Assembly (NCBI RefSeq): GCF_018967645.1
Contig: NZ_JAHLZF010000001.1
Span: 1-64,000, forward strand
Direction of reading: 5' to 3'
Origin: Allobacillus halotolerans
GTDB taxonomy: Bacteria; Bacillota; Bacilli; Bacillales; Alkalibacillaceae
DNA: 64,000 nucleotides
The position numbers were made by a program, and so were the translations under genes. Below are positions 54,345 to 63,310 of this stretch, one piece after another. Positions within the stretch are counted from its first letter, which is position 1; each line of letters starts with the position of its first letter. Under the pieces are notes generated by a model. That model was not told where the DNA came from and did not search any database. It saw nothing but the letters and a program-made list of their open reading frames with translations.

Positions 54345-55325
54345 ATGGAAGACCGTAATTCGCTTTATCAATACGTCGTAGAAATGGAAAATTGGCTCGA
54401 GCAATTCCAATATACCATGCAAGAGCTGGAAAAGAATCCAAGTGTGGTGCTCAACAACGACACACTCCCAAATATACAAAAACAGCTCAATAAACTAGTG
54501 ACTGATATAAATTATTATAAAAACACCCCTCAAGAACTACACAAAGACTTGATGAATGACTTACAAAAAGAGGCATCTGCTTTATATAATGGATATCGAT
54601 CACTTCTTCAATCGAATTCAAAGAAAGAGCAACAAAAATCAATGAAAGAAAAGAAAATGAAAACAAACCCTAAGGAGATCTCAGAAAAACCATCTGGGTT
54701 CGTTCCCATTGGAGAACATAAACTCCCTCCCCTACCCTATTCATACGACGCTTTGGAGCCTTATATAGATAACGAAATCATGAAGTTACATCATCAAAAA
54801 CATCATCAAAGTTATGTTGATGGCTTGAATAAGGCTGAACGTGAGATGGAGAAAGCAAGAAGGAATAATGACTATCATCTGATTAAGCATTGGGAACGAG
54901 AAGCGGCATTTCATGGTGCAGGTCATTATTTGCATACGATATTTTGGGACATCATGAATCCGAAAGGTGGCGGCAAGCCCAAAGGAGATTTACTGAAAGC
55001 GATAAAGAAGTCCTTTCATAGCTTTGATGCATTCAAGAAACATTTCTCTGAAGCGGCTAAAAATGTTGAAGGTGTTGGCTGGGCAATTCTCGTTTGGTCC
55101 CCCCGTTCACATCGGTTAGAAATCTTACAATCAGAAAAACACCAAGTCCTAACTCAGTGGGATGTCATTCCGCTACTTGTATTGGATGTATGGGAACATG
55201 CTTATTACTTACAATACAAAAATAATCGAGATGAGTATGTAGACAATTGGTGGAATGTAGTTTGCTGGGATTCGGTTTCTAAACGATTTGACCAAGCGAA
55301 AAAATTGACGTGGCAACCTTATTAA
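54345..55325 (+). CDS. sodF: Fe/Mn superoxide dismutase with long N-terminal extension (SodF-like)
   Basis: Converts superoxide to hydrogen peroxide and oxygen. The catalytic part (about residues 120-326) has the four metal ligands: His in MKLHHQKHHQSYV, His in GAGHYLHTIFW, and Asp/His in LDVWEHAYYLQY. About 115 extra N-terminal residues precede it, predicted helical and charged (YVVEMENWLEQFQYTMQELE); this matches the longer SodF-type proteins of Bacillus rather than SodA. No signal peptide is seen. RBS AAGGAGG precedes the ATG. Monocistronic. Confidence 0.92.
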   Translation: MEDRNSLYQYVVEMENWLEQFQYTMQELEKNPSVVLNNDTLPNIQKQLNKLVTDINYYKNTPQELHKDLMNDLQKEASALYNGYRSLLQSNSKKEQQKSMKEKKMKTNPKEISEKPSGFVPIGEHKLPPLPYSYDALEPYIDNEIMKLHHQKHHQSYVDGLNKAEREMEKARRNNDYHLIKHWEREAAFHGAGHYLHTIFWDIMNPKGGGKPKGDLLKAIKKSFHSFDAFKKHFSEAAKNVEGVGWAILVWSPRSHRLEILQSEKHQVLTQWDVIPLLVLDVWEHAYYLQYKNNRDEYVDNWWNVVCWDSVSKRFDQAKKLTWQPY

Positions 55326-55390
55326 TGACCATAAATTAAAACGTTTTTTAATTATGTATGTTGATCAATACATTATAATTTTTTATTAAT

Positions 55391-55434
55391 GAAAAACCGT
55401 CCATTGCCCTATTGGGTCAAGTGGACGGTTTTCA
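55391..55434. terminator. Bidirectional terminator between sodF and the channel gene
   Basis: An 11-bp perfect stem AAAACCGTCCA / TGGACGGTTTT between two convergent genes, with T tracts on both strands. Confidence 0.85.
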
Positions 55435-55437
55435 CTG

Positions 55438-56703
55438 TTATAAAGTTGGTGGTTCATCATTGGAACCAGGCTGATTTTGTTGTGTTTTCTTATTCATTTT
55501 CTTTTCAGCTTTGCTTAATTGATTTTTGGCAAATTCTCTACCGCCAATACCAAAGGAAATCGCAAAGGCTGTCATGAGACCGCCAAGAATCAATAGGAAA
55601 CCTAGATTCACAATGGAAGTTGCGAATTTCAACTGATCAAGTGTCATAAATACTGCAAATACAATGATCACATATTTGATGATCGTTGCAGATGCTTTGC
55701 TTCCAGTGTATCGACGAATCCATTTATCCAAGAGGTTCGCCAAGAAGAATCCAATACCTAAGATCAATAAAGCACTTACTAATAATGGTAGGTATTCAAG
55801 AATGGCACTACCAATGTTATTCAATACCTCTAACTGTAAGACATTTAACGCCTCGACAGTAAAGAATAAGATAATGATGAATTTAACCACATTGGTGATT
55901 ACTTTCGACAAATCAAAGGATGGCTCTTCACTTTCACTCAACCCAACAGCTCGATAAATTCGATCGATACCAGCACCTTTGAGTACACTGAATAGTAAGT
56001 TGCCGACGAATTTTGCAATGTAATAGCCTAATACGGCTAGTATGATTGCAACGAAAATGTTCGGAATCATATTCAGAACACTATTTAGAACAGCTGTTAC
56101 CGGTTCTGTTATCGATTGGATGTTTAATGCATCCAAAGCCATCGTGATAACTGGAATCAATACGAAAACGTAAACAATGTTTGCCAAAACATTGGATAAA
56201 GCGTATTGATTAGGTGCCTCACCCGCTGAATCTGGATTTAGCTTTTGATACCAACTATCGATGTGTAAACTTTGTAGGAATTTAAATACCAAATCTTTAA
56301 TGAGTCTGGCAATAAATACACCTAAAACGAGGATGATTGCCGCTGCGATCAAGTTTGGAATAAACGATAGCATCCGGTCCATCATGTTGGTAATCGGTTC
56401 AGATACGGAATTCATCCCTAATGCATTAAGAATTGAAGGTAAGAATAGGATGAATATGAGGTAGTAAACAATGTTGCCGATTATACTTAGAATATCTTCG
56501 CCTTGCTCTTTATTTTGAATAATCGGTGCTTTGCTAAGAGCTTTATGGAAGCCCATCTTTACAAAGCCCTTTGTGATGAGTGCTTTGACACCCTTGGCAA
56601 TAATCCAAGCTAATAAAAGAAGTAGTAATGCATAAATGACATTCGGAATGGCTTGGATCAATTGAGTTAACATTGATTGAAAAGAATCGCTAATGTTATT
56701 CAT
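55438..56703 (-). CDS. Mechanosensitive-channel-like membrane protein (TM-helix repeat, CmpX-like)
   Basis: A 421 aa membrane protein built of four repeated two-helix units, each starting with a PN(V/L/I)-type turn (AIPNVIYALLLLLLAWIIAK, FIPNLIAAAIILVLGVFIAR, MIPNIFVAIILAVLGYYIAK, EYLPLLVSALLILGIGFFLA). It ends in a glycine-rich helix (FAISFGIGGREFAKN) similar to MscS pore regions. Such proteins are thought to be small-conductance channels. The start MNNISDSFQ at 56703 follows AAAGGAGAG; a 12-residue upstream extension is not supported. Confidence 0.88.
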   Translation of the reverse strand: MNNISDSFQSMLTQLIQAIPNVIYALLLLLLAWIIAKGVKALITKGFVKMGFHKALSKAPIIQNKEQGEDILSIIGNIVYYLIFILFLPSILNALGMNSVSEPITNMMDRMLSFIPNLIAAAIILVLGVFIARLIKDLVFKFLQSLHIDSWYQKLNPDSAGEAPNQYALSNVLANIVYVFVLIPVITMALDALNIQSITEPVTAVLNSVLNMIPNIFVAIILAVLGYYIAKFVGNLLFSVLKGAGIDRIYRAVGLSESEEPSFDLSKVITNVVKFIIILFFTVEALNVLQLEVLNNIGSAILEYLPLLVSALLILGIGFFLANLLDKWIRRYTGSKASATIIKYVIIVFAVFMTLDQLKFATSIVNLGFLLILGGLMTAFAISFGIGGREFAKNQLSKAEKKMNKKTQQNQPGSNDEPPTL

Positions 56704-56889
56704 TTTTCCACTCTCCTTTATCATTAAATAATGACTCAATAAACATATTACCTATCATAAACCCGACTAAACATTTTGCCCGCTATTAAACACATAGTTA
56801 AGTAGAAGGTAATTTTTTAAAGGTATAAAAATCACCTTTTATAGATTTAATAGAATGATATAATCTCAAAAGAAAAGGAGGCCATTAAC

Positions 56890-57807
56890 TTGAGAAAAAG
56901 AAAGCGAAATCCATTTAGAGCATTACGTACGCTGTTACTGATTTTAGGTGCAATCTACATATTCTTAAATATATTACCGGTTCACCACGTAGAAGCTCAT
57001 CCTTTTTTCGAAAATGGAGACAAGCCATTGGTTGTTGCACATCAGGGTGGGGAGCATTTAAGACCTTCAAACACAATGATTGCTTTTGAACATGCAAAAG
57101 AACTTGGCGTGGATGTAATAGAAACGGATATCCATATATCTAAGGATGGTTATCTAGTTGCCATTCATGATCCAACCGTCAACCGGACGACAGACGGTAG
57201 TGGTAAGGTTGTTGATTTCAACTTAGATGAGTTGAAGCAATTAGATGCAGGCTATTATTTCGAGAAGAACGGTAAACATCCTTATCGAAATCAAGGGATT
57301 CAATTGGTTACCATCGAAGAATTATTTCAACGTTTTCCTGATATGCGGTTCATATTGGAAATTAAAAATACAAATCCAAGTGAGAAGATCGACCCGCTCA
57401 TCAATCGGTTGGTTCACTTAATTGATACATATGGAATGAGAGAGAAAGTACTCATTGGATCATTTGATCAAGAAGTAGTCGAACAATTTCGAAGTCAAGC
57501 AGGTCCTGGAATAGTTACATCAGGCGGCAGAGGTGAAGTGACGAAATTTGTCATCTTGAACAAATTCTTTTTAAAGAATTTCTATCGCCCTCAAGTAGAG
57601 GCACTGCAAATCCCTCAATCAGAAAGCGGCTTTGATTTAACGACAAAATCTATTGTTGAAGGTGCTGAACGAATTGGCATGAACCTTCACTATTGGACGA
57701 TTAATGATCCGGATGATATGCGAAGATTGATTGAAAACGGTGCTGATGGCATTATTACCGATCGACCTGATCTATTGATTGAAATATTAAACCAATTAGG
57801 TTACTGA
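56890..57807 (+). CDS. Glycerophosphodiester phosphodiesterase
   Basis: Hydrolyses glycerophosphodiesters to glycerol-3-phosphate and an alcohol. The 305 aa protein has an N-terminal membrane anchor (residues about 12-30), so it acts outside the membrane. The TIM-barrel GDPD motifs are present: VAHQGGEHLRPSNTMIAFEH (catalytic His and Glu region), VIETDIHISKDGYLVAIHDP, FILEIKN and the C-terminal HYWTINDPDDM with ADGIITDRPDLL. TTG start behind AAAGGAGG. It converges with the PBP gene at a shared terminator. Confidence 0.93.
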   Translation: MRKRKRNPFRALRTLLLILGAIYIFLNILPVHHVEAHPFFENGDKPLVVAHQGGEHLRPSNTMIAFEHAKELGVDVIETDIHISKDGYLVAIHDPTVNRTTDGSGKVVDFNLDELKQLDAGYYFEKNGKHPYRNQGIQLVTIEELFQRFPDMRFILEIKNTNPSEKIDPLINRLVHLIDTYGMREKVLIGSFDQEVVEQFRSQAGPGIVTSGGRGEVTKFVILNKFFLKNFYRPQVEALQIPQSESGFDLTTKSIVEGAERIGMNLHYWTINDPDDMRRLIENGADGIITDRPDLLIEILNQLGY

Positions 57808-57811
57808 CAAC

Positions 57812-57856
57812 AAAAAAGACTGCATGGAAGTGATCCGCGTCCATGCAGTCTTTTAC
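57812..57856. terminator. Bidirectional terminator
   Basis: A 14-bp perfect stem AAAAGACTGCATGG / CCATGCAGTCTTTT with a 13-nt loop between two convergent genes. Confidence 0.9.
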
Positions 57857-57858
57857 TA

Positions 57859-59901
57859 TTATTGACTCATTTTTTCATAAAACATTTTCGCTTTCTTAAC
57901 AGCATATCCACTGCCGCCTTGATCCTGCACACCTTCCAAAAGAATTCCTAACACGAAATCGGGTTGATTTTGATCATAAGAAATGAATAGACCATTTTGC
58001 TCATCATTTTCATCCTCATGACTAGCTTTTAACTCAGCTGTTCCTGTTTTTCCAGCAATCGCTCTTCCTTCGATTTCGGCAGATGTTGCTGTCCCTTCCG
58101 TTACAACTTTTCGCAATAAGTTTTGTAATCGTTCTACGTTCTCACCCGTAGTGATTTCGCTCAGCCACACCTCTGGAGATTCTGATGCGAGCAATAATGG
58201 TTTCTGGATGTTTCCGTCGTTTGCAATTCCGCCATAAATGGATGACAGATGAACGATATTGATTAAAACTTCTCCTTGACCGTAAGCTGAATCAGCTAAT
58301 TGACCTTCAGAGCTGAATTCTCCGCTGTTAGATACTTGAGATGTAGCCATTGGATATGCGAATGGAATGGATTCTGCAAATCCTAAGGCTTCTAATTCTT
58401 CTTGGAATGTTTCGCCACCCATTTTTAATCCTTGCATCGCAAAGTAAATATTATCAGAATGCTTGAAGCCTGTTTCCAAGTCAACATTGGTATGATTCGT
58501 ACTGACACGGGTTACTTTGAAATCACCCCATGAGTCATCTTTTTGCCAGCGTTTCCCTTCGATCTCCAATGCTTCATTTGGATCAAGTGTACCTGCATTT
58601 AATCCCGCAACCGTCGTTAGAAGCTTCATTGTTGAACCAGGTGAATAAGTAGAAGAGAAACGATTAATTAATGGTTGATCAGGATTTTTAGATAACTGGC
58701 TATATTGTTCATCGGTGATTCCGTGAACGAATAAATTAGGGTCAAAACTAGGCAAACTAACTAAACTCGTTACTTCTCCAGTCTCAGGATCGATGGTTGT
58801 AGCAGTTCCCTTCTCTCCTTCTAAAACGGAGTATAATTTCGATTGAAGTTCAGCATCAATGGTAACCTTTATATCTTCACCATCTTTTGCCTCTTGTTCA
58901 ACTACAGGTGTTTTGGAGCCATCCGGCTTTTCTATATAAAGCTCAATACCATTAATCCCCCGTAGTTGGTCTTCATATAACTGTTCAAGTCCTCTTTTCC
59001 CTACAACATCACTTGATGAATATCCTTTTCCTTCAAGCTCTTCCAAGTCTTCAGCTGTTACTTGGCCAATGTAACCTGTTAAGTGCCCTAACACATCTTT
59101 ATATGGGTATATTCGGTCAACCTCAACTCGGGAGGATACGCCTCCTATTGATACAGCATTCTGAACGATGTCTTTATCGTCTAACATGAATTTCTTGACG
59201 GGTACGAAATGATCTTCATCAACCCAGCTTTGTGTATACTTTTCTTTAATAGATTCTGGTGAAACCTTCAAGATATTCGCTAATTCTGAGAGCGTATTTT
59301 CATTGAAGTCCATAGGTGTTATTCCTACTTCATATACCTCACCATTCGCTGCGATGCGATTGCCATTTCGGTCTAAAATCTCTCCCCGTGATGCCAGTGT
59401 TGTTTGATATCGCACCTCATCTTCTGCCTGCATTTCAGGCATGATGAAAGTTGTATCCCATTCAACAAACCAGCGATCTTCTTCATTTTCTTCTTCTTCT
59501 TCCTTTTCATTCAACGGGCGTGTTAACTGTAATGTATTTTCATATTGAATTTGACCAGCTAACGTATTAAACGAGATTTGAATAGGCACCTCATATTCCG
59601 TCATCGTCTCGAGTTCCTCATTTGTCAGCTCTTCTACCGGCTCTGTACGCTCAATGGTAACTTGGTCCACAGAAAGAGCTTCATATAAATGATTATAACG
59701 TTCTACAAAATCTTCTTGAGAAAAAGTTGATTTTGTTTGCTCGCTCAAATAGTTTTCATACAATTTTTCAAAGTCATATTCCATCCATTGCTCCATGTAT
59801 TCATCAGCTGTATCGTTTGGATTCGGATATTGTGTCTCCTCTTCTGAACACGCAGTCAAAAATAAAACTGTCACCAGAAATAAAACAACCGCTTTTTTCA
59901 T
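57859..59901 (-). CDS. pbpC: Class B penicillin-binding protein with MecA-type N-domain (PbpC-like)
   Basis: Peptidoglycan transpeptidase. The 680 aa protein begins with a lipoprotein signal (lipobox LTAC, Cys18), then an NTF2-like MecA_N domain (about 35-155), a dimerisation domain starting near LASRGEILDRNG, and the transpeptidase domain: active Ser in SPGSTMKLLT (about 395), SDN in FKHSDNIYF, and KTG in IAGKTGTAEL. It resembles B. subtilis PBP3 (PbpC), whose relatives include low-affinity PBP2a; affinity here is unknown. ATG 59901 follows AGGAGGTC, giving MKKAVVLF; the frame extends upstream without RBS. Confidence 0.92.
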   Translation of the reverse strand: MKKAVVLFLVTVLFLTACSEEETQYPNPNDTADEYMEQWMEYDFEKLYENYLSEQTKSTFSQEDFVERYNHLYEALSVDQVTIERTEPVEELTNEELETMTEYEVPIQISFNTLAGQIQYENTLQLTRPLNEKEEEEENEEDRWFVEWDTTFIMPEMQAEDEVRYQTTLASRGEILDRNGNRIAANGEVYEVGITPMDFNENTLSELANILKVSPESIKEKYTQSWVDEDHFVPVKKFMLDDKDIVQNAVSIGGVSSRVEVDRIYPYKDVLGHLTGYIGQVTAEDLEELEGKGYSSSDVVGKRGLEQLYEDQLRGINGIELYIEKPDGSKTPVVEQEAKDGEDIKVTIDAELQSKLYSVLEGEKGTATTIDPETGEVTSLVSLPSFDPNLFVHGITDEQYSQLSKNPDQPLINRFSSTYSPGSTMKLLTTVAGLNAGTLDPNEALEIEGKRWQKDDSWGDFKVTRVSTNHTNVDLETGFKHSDNIYFAMQGLKMGGETFQEELEALGFAESIPFAYPMATSQVSNSGEFSSEGQLADSAYGQGEVLINIVHLSSIYGGIANDGNIQKPLLLASESPEVWLSEITTGENVERLQNLLRKVVTEGTATSAEIEGRAIAGKTGTAELKASHEDENDEQNGLFISYDQNQPDFVLGILLEGVQDQGGSGYAVKKAKMFYEKMSQ

Positions 59902-59953
59902 TATTGACCTCCTAGCTTCTCTAATCAAATTCATTAGCTTCAAATTTTAATGA

Positions 59954-60271
59954 TTAACGATAGTTGTTTAGCACATTCTGTAGTTTTAACGCGAGACCAA
60001 TGTTTCCATCTACTTTAATTTTCCCCATCATAAAAGCAGAGGTGGCATTCAATTGCCCATCGATCAACTTATGTAAGTTTTCTTTTTTCAATCGCAAGCT
60101 ACATTTAGCATGATCGGTTGCTTCTTCATTCAACTCCACACCTTGGTCAAAAAATTCAATGGAGTATTGTCCCCCTTCACTCAATATGAAATTATAAGTA
60201 GCGGACAAATGATCTAATCCACTTGGGTCCTCATTCATTTTATCAACTAATTTTTGTAAAGTCTCTCTCAT
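59954..60271 (-). CDS. SCP2 sterol-binding domain protein
   Basis: A 105 aa single-domain SCP2-like protein: YNFILSEGGQYSIEFFDQGV, then CSLRLKKENLHKLIDGQ and AFMMGKIKVDGNIGLALKLQ are typical of the fold, which has a hydrophobic tunnel for lipids or acyl chains. The ligand is unknown. It lies 52 nt upstream of the PBP gene on the same strand without a visible terminator, so co-transcription is likely. RBS GGGGATGATGAG precedes the ATG. Confidence 0.88.
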   Translation of the reverse strand: MRETLQKLVDKMNEDPSGLDHLSATYNFILSEGGQYSIEFFDQGVELNEEATDHAKCSLRLKKENLHKLIDGQLNATSAFMMGKIKVDGNIGLALKLQNVLNNYR

Positions 60272-60401
60272 CTCATCATCCCCTATTATTTCTTACTTAT
60301 TTCATTATAACAAATATTCTACGTTTCGATAGAACTGAAGTTTGAATACCGTGTCGCATGGGTACGTTACTAATAAATAGAAAAATGAAGAGGTGAAGAA
60401 A

Positions 60402-60548
60402 ATGCTCTGGTGGATTATAGGGATTATACTCGCGATCTGGTTAATTGGTTTTATATTGGACATCGCTGGGGGACTCATTCACTTATTATTGATCGTCGCA
60501 GGAATTGTATTTGTCTTCCAATTGATTACGGGAAAAAGAAAATTATGA
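60402..60548 (+). CDS. Mini membrane protein of the Lmo0937 family
   Basis: A 48 aa hydrophobic protein starting MLWWIIGIILAIWLIGF with GGLIHLLLIVAGIVF in the second helix and a basic end (TGKRKL). The pattern matches the two-helix Lmo0937 family common in Firmicutes and often linked to cell-envelope stress; function unknown. GAGGTGAAG lies just before the ATG. It is followed by a terminator, so it is monocistronic. Confidence 0.88.
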   Translation: MLWWIIGIILAIWLIGFILDIAGGLIHLLLIVAGIVFVFQLITGKRKL

Positions 60549-60554
60549 CTGATG

Positions 60555-60590
60555 AGTCTTGGGTGTGCATCAACACTCAAGGCTTTTTTA
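60555..60590 (+). terminator. Terminator of the Lmo0937-family gene
   Basis: AGTCTTGGGTGT / ACACTCAAGGCT (two G-U pairs) with a 6-nt loop and a T tract. Confidence 0.8.
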
Positions 60591-60591
60591 T

Positions 60592-60619
60592 TTTGCAAAA
60601 GCCCTTCAACTGTTATAAT
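60592..60619 (+). promoter_or_regulatory. Promoter of msrA
   Basis: TTTGCA (60592-60597), a 16-nt spacer and a perfect TATAAT (60614-60619), about 30 nt ahead of the msrA start. Confidence 0.6.
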
Positions 60620-60648
60620 TCAGTGTATTGTGAAAGGGGTGTAGTGCA

Positions 60649-61176
60649 TTGACTGAACATAAAGAAAAAGCCGTGTTTGCAGGCGGATGTTTTTGGTGTA
60701 TGGTAAAGCCATTTGATCAATGGGATGGTGTTTATTCTGTTACTTCCGGCTACACAGGTGGACATGTAACAAATCCTACATATGAACAAGTGAAAGAAGG
60801 AAATTCAGGTCATTATGAAGCGGTAGAGATTGTCTTTGATCCAAGTAAAGTTTCTTATGAATTTATTTTGGACCTCTACTGGAAACAAATTGATCCGACG
60901 GACCCAGGTGGTCAGTTTCATGATCGCGGATCACAATATCGGACAGCAATATTTTACCAGAACGAGCAACAAAAACGATTGGCGGAACAATCGAAACGAG
61001 AGTTGGAACAATCCGGCCGTTTTAAACAACCGATTGTCACCGAAATTTTAAAAGCTTCCACCTTCTATCCTGCAGAGGAAGAACACCAAGACTTTTATAA
61101 AAAGAATGAGGAATATTATTTAAAAGATCGTGAAAAATCAGGTCGAGATGAATTTATCGACCAGAATTGGAATTAA
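60649..61176 (+). CDS. msrA: Peptide-methionine (S)-S-oxide reductase MsrA
   Basis: Repairs oxidised methionine in proteins. The 175 aa protein has the catalytic motif [14 protein letters not shown] (nucleophile Cys near residue 14), then [16 protein letters not shown] and [19 protein letters not shown], a normal single-domain MsrA. Resolving cysteines are not in the usual C-terminal place: the only other Cys visible is in the FWC motif. TTG start behind AAAGGGG. No msrB is adjacent. It converges with the S9 peptidase gene at a shared hairpin. Confidence 0.93.
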   Translation: MTEHKEKAVFAGGCFWCMVKPFDQWDGVYSVTSGYTGGHVTNPTYEQVKEGNSGHYEAVEIVFDPSKVSYEFILDLYWKQIDPTDPGGQFHDRGSQYRTAIFYQNEQQKRLAEQSKRELEQSGRFKQPIVTEILKASTFYPAEEEHQDFYKKNEEYYLKDREKSGRDEFIDQNWN

Positions 61177-61218
61177 AAAAGCAGCATTCTCGGAATAACC
61201 GGGAATGCTGCTTTTTGT
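61175..61218. terminator. Bidirectional terminator
   Basis: AAAAAGCAGCATTC-TCGG pairs with CCGG-GAATGCTGCTTTTT (18-bp stem, one G-U pair), between convergent msrA and the S9 peptidase gene. Confidence 0.9.
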
Positions 61219-61220
61219 AT

Positions 61221-63209
61221 TTACTGTAAATATTCATCAAACCAACCGACAATGTGATTTAACCGCTCCAGACGGAGGTTCGGTTTTCCTGTTCGTGATA
61301 AGTTGTGGTCAGCTTCAGGGAAACGAACGAACTTTGTTTTTTGTTGACGATATTTTAATGCTATGAACAACTGTTCCGCTTGTTCGATTGGACAGCGAAA
61401 ATCATTTTCGTTATGAATAATCAATAAAGGAGTTTCCATCTGATCGACGTAAGCAATCGGTGAGTGCTTCCATAACTTTTCTACATCCGAAAATTCCGCT
61501 TGGATTTGCCAATCGCTGAAATAGTAACCGATATCGCTGACGCCGCGGAAACTAATCCAGTTGGAAATACTTCGCTGTGTTACAGCTGCTTTAAAACGAT
61601 TTGTATGACCAACAATCCAGTTTGTCATGAAACCACCATAACTGCCTCCAGTCACTCCTAATCGTTCTTGATCAATCCAATCGTATCGATTTGTAATATA
61701 GTCAACACCGTTCATAATATCTTCATAATCACCATTTCCATAATCGCCTCTTACCGCATCGACGAATTCTTGGCTATAACTGTGACTGCCGCGCGGGTTA
61801 ACATATAGAACTGCATAGCCTTTTGCGGCCAATAATTGCATTTCATGAAAGAATGTATTGGCGTAAAAAGCGTGTGGCCCACCGTGAATATTCACAATCA
61901 TTGGATATTTCTTTCCTTCTTCATAGCCAGCCGGCTTCATAAACCATCCATGAACTGTCCAATCATCTTTACTTGTATAAGAAATGGATTCTGGTTTAAC
62001 TACTTCCGTTTTTTCTAAAAAAGATTGATGGAAATGAGTGACTTGCGTTAACTCACCTGATGGAATATCCAAAGAGTAAAGCTCACTTGGATTTGTTGGT
62101 GTACTGACCGTCAACAATGCTTGTTGGTTTTCGCCATTCACATCAAAGCCATAGATATGGAAGTCATCTTGTAATGCTGGGTACAATTCACCATCGACAT
62201 TTCCATAATAAAGAACGAGATTTCCTTGTGTCGAAACTGGAAAATAAAAATCACGATTGCTTGCCCAGACTACCAATTGCAAGACGGGCTGCTGCTGAAT
62301 ATCAGCCACGACAAAATCTCCGACAGGTGCGTCTAATCCTTCTGTCAAGCATGTTTTAATCCCTGTTTCAAGATCATAGTGATATAATTCTGTATGGGTT
62401 GCATTTTCATAGGTTCTTCCCATTTCAACAAACAACAATTGTTTTCCGTCTGGGGAAACCCGTAAACCTGAGACATATCCTTCCTCTGTTTCGATTAGAC
62501 TAGATTGCTTGCTGTCTAGATCATACCGATAAAGATTCATATTAAAATTAAAGTCTTGATCGACTTCTTCATCAGTTACATAGAAGAAAGATTGCCCATT
62601 AGGTATCCAATCCAGGACATTGAAATTTTGCTTGCCACTTAATAAGGTCTCAACTTTTTCGTCTTCAAGGTTAACTAGTTTGACCTGTTGAAAGCTCTCT
62701 TCTAATAATCCAACACTATCTGCTTTATATTTCATCCGTTCAATGACTTTAGGCTTTGGAAGATCTTTTTCATCTTTTTCTTCTGCCTTTTCATCACCGT
62801 TTTTATTTTCATCTTTTTCTGCAGAAACGTGATAGATTACTTTTTTTCCGTCTGGGGAAAAGATTGCACTATTTACACCTTTTTCTTCGTCAGTGATCTG
62901 TTTTGCTTCTCCTCCATTCTTGGACATCAAGAATACTTGGTTTTTCTCATTTCTTGTTGATAAAAATAGAAATTGTTCTCCATTTGGTGCCCACTGGATA
63001 CCAGACACTCTGTCTTTACCATGGGTCCAAGCACCTGTTGTATTTGTCGCTCGATCCCAATGGTATAAGTTCGAAACATACGTATTCTTCTCTTTATCCA
63101 TTTCTGTTCGGATGAAAAGAGCTTCACTTCCGTCTGGTGAAAATCGTGGATCGGAAATCGATGAAATATGAAACAGATCATCTGCTTGCATGAATTTTTT
63201 CTCAGCCAT
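61221..63209 (-). CDS. S9-family prolyl oligopeptidase-like peptidase (YuxL-like)
   Basis: A 662 aa acyl-aminoacyl-peptidase-type serine hydrolase. Residues about 1-400 form a beta-propeller with repeated FSPDG/WAPNG blades (DPRFSPDG, IQWAPNG, AIFSPDG, LRVSPDG). The C-terminal alpha/beta-hydrolase domain has the nucleophile in GVTGGSYGGFMTNW, the Asp in NENDFRCP and the His in PEADHNLSR. No signal peptide is seen, so it is cytosolic. A Lys/Glu-rich insert (near 130-150) lies in the propeller. RBS AGGGGGG precedes the ATG. Confidence 0.92.
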   Translation of the reverse strand: MAEKKFMQADDLFHISSISDPRFSPDGSEALFIRTEMDKEKNTYVSNLYHWDRATNTTGAWTHGKDRVSGIQWAPNGEQFLFLSTRNEKNQVFLMSKNGGEAKQITDEEKGVNSAIFSPDGKKVIYHVSAEKDENKNGDEKAEEKDEKDLPKPKVIERMKYKADSVGLLEESFQQVKLVNLEDEKVETLLSGKQNFNVLDWIPNGQSFFYVTDEEVDQDFNFNMNLYRYDLDSKQSSLIETEEGYVSGLRVSPDGKQLLFVEMGRTYENATHTELYHYDLETGIKTCLTEGLDAPVGDFVVADIQQQPVLQLVVWASNRDFYFPVSTQGNLVLYYGNVDGELYPALQDDFHIYGFDVNGENQQALLTVSTPTNPSELYSLDIPSGELTQVTHFHQSFLEKTEVVKPESISYTSKDDWTVHGWFMKPAGYEEGKKYPMIVNIHGGPHAFYANTFFHEMQLLAAKGYAVLYVNPRGSHSYSQEFVDAVRGDYGNGDYEDIMNGVDYITNRYDWIDQERLGVTGGSYGGFMTNWIVGHTNRFKAAVTQRSISNWISFRGVSDIGYYFSDWQIQAEFSDVEKLWKHSPIAYVDQMETPLLIIHNENDFRCPIEQAEQLFIALKYRQQKTKFVRFPEADHNLSRTGKPNLRLERLNHIVGWFDEYLQ

Positions 63210-63230
63210 AAGTACCCCCCTAGAAAATGA

Positions 63231-63260
63231 AAAGCTAGTAGAATGATCTCTACTAGCTTT
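63231..63260 (-). terminator. Terminator of the gene at the right edge
   Basis: An 11-bp perfect stem AAAGCTAGTAG / CTACTAGCTTT with an 8-nt loop; on the minus strand TTCATTTTC follows. Confidence 0.7.
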
Positions 63261-63310
63261 GATAGATTAAGATTATTATAAATTAAAAGATAATTTTTGT
63301 CGATTACAAA

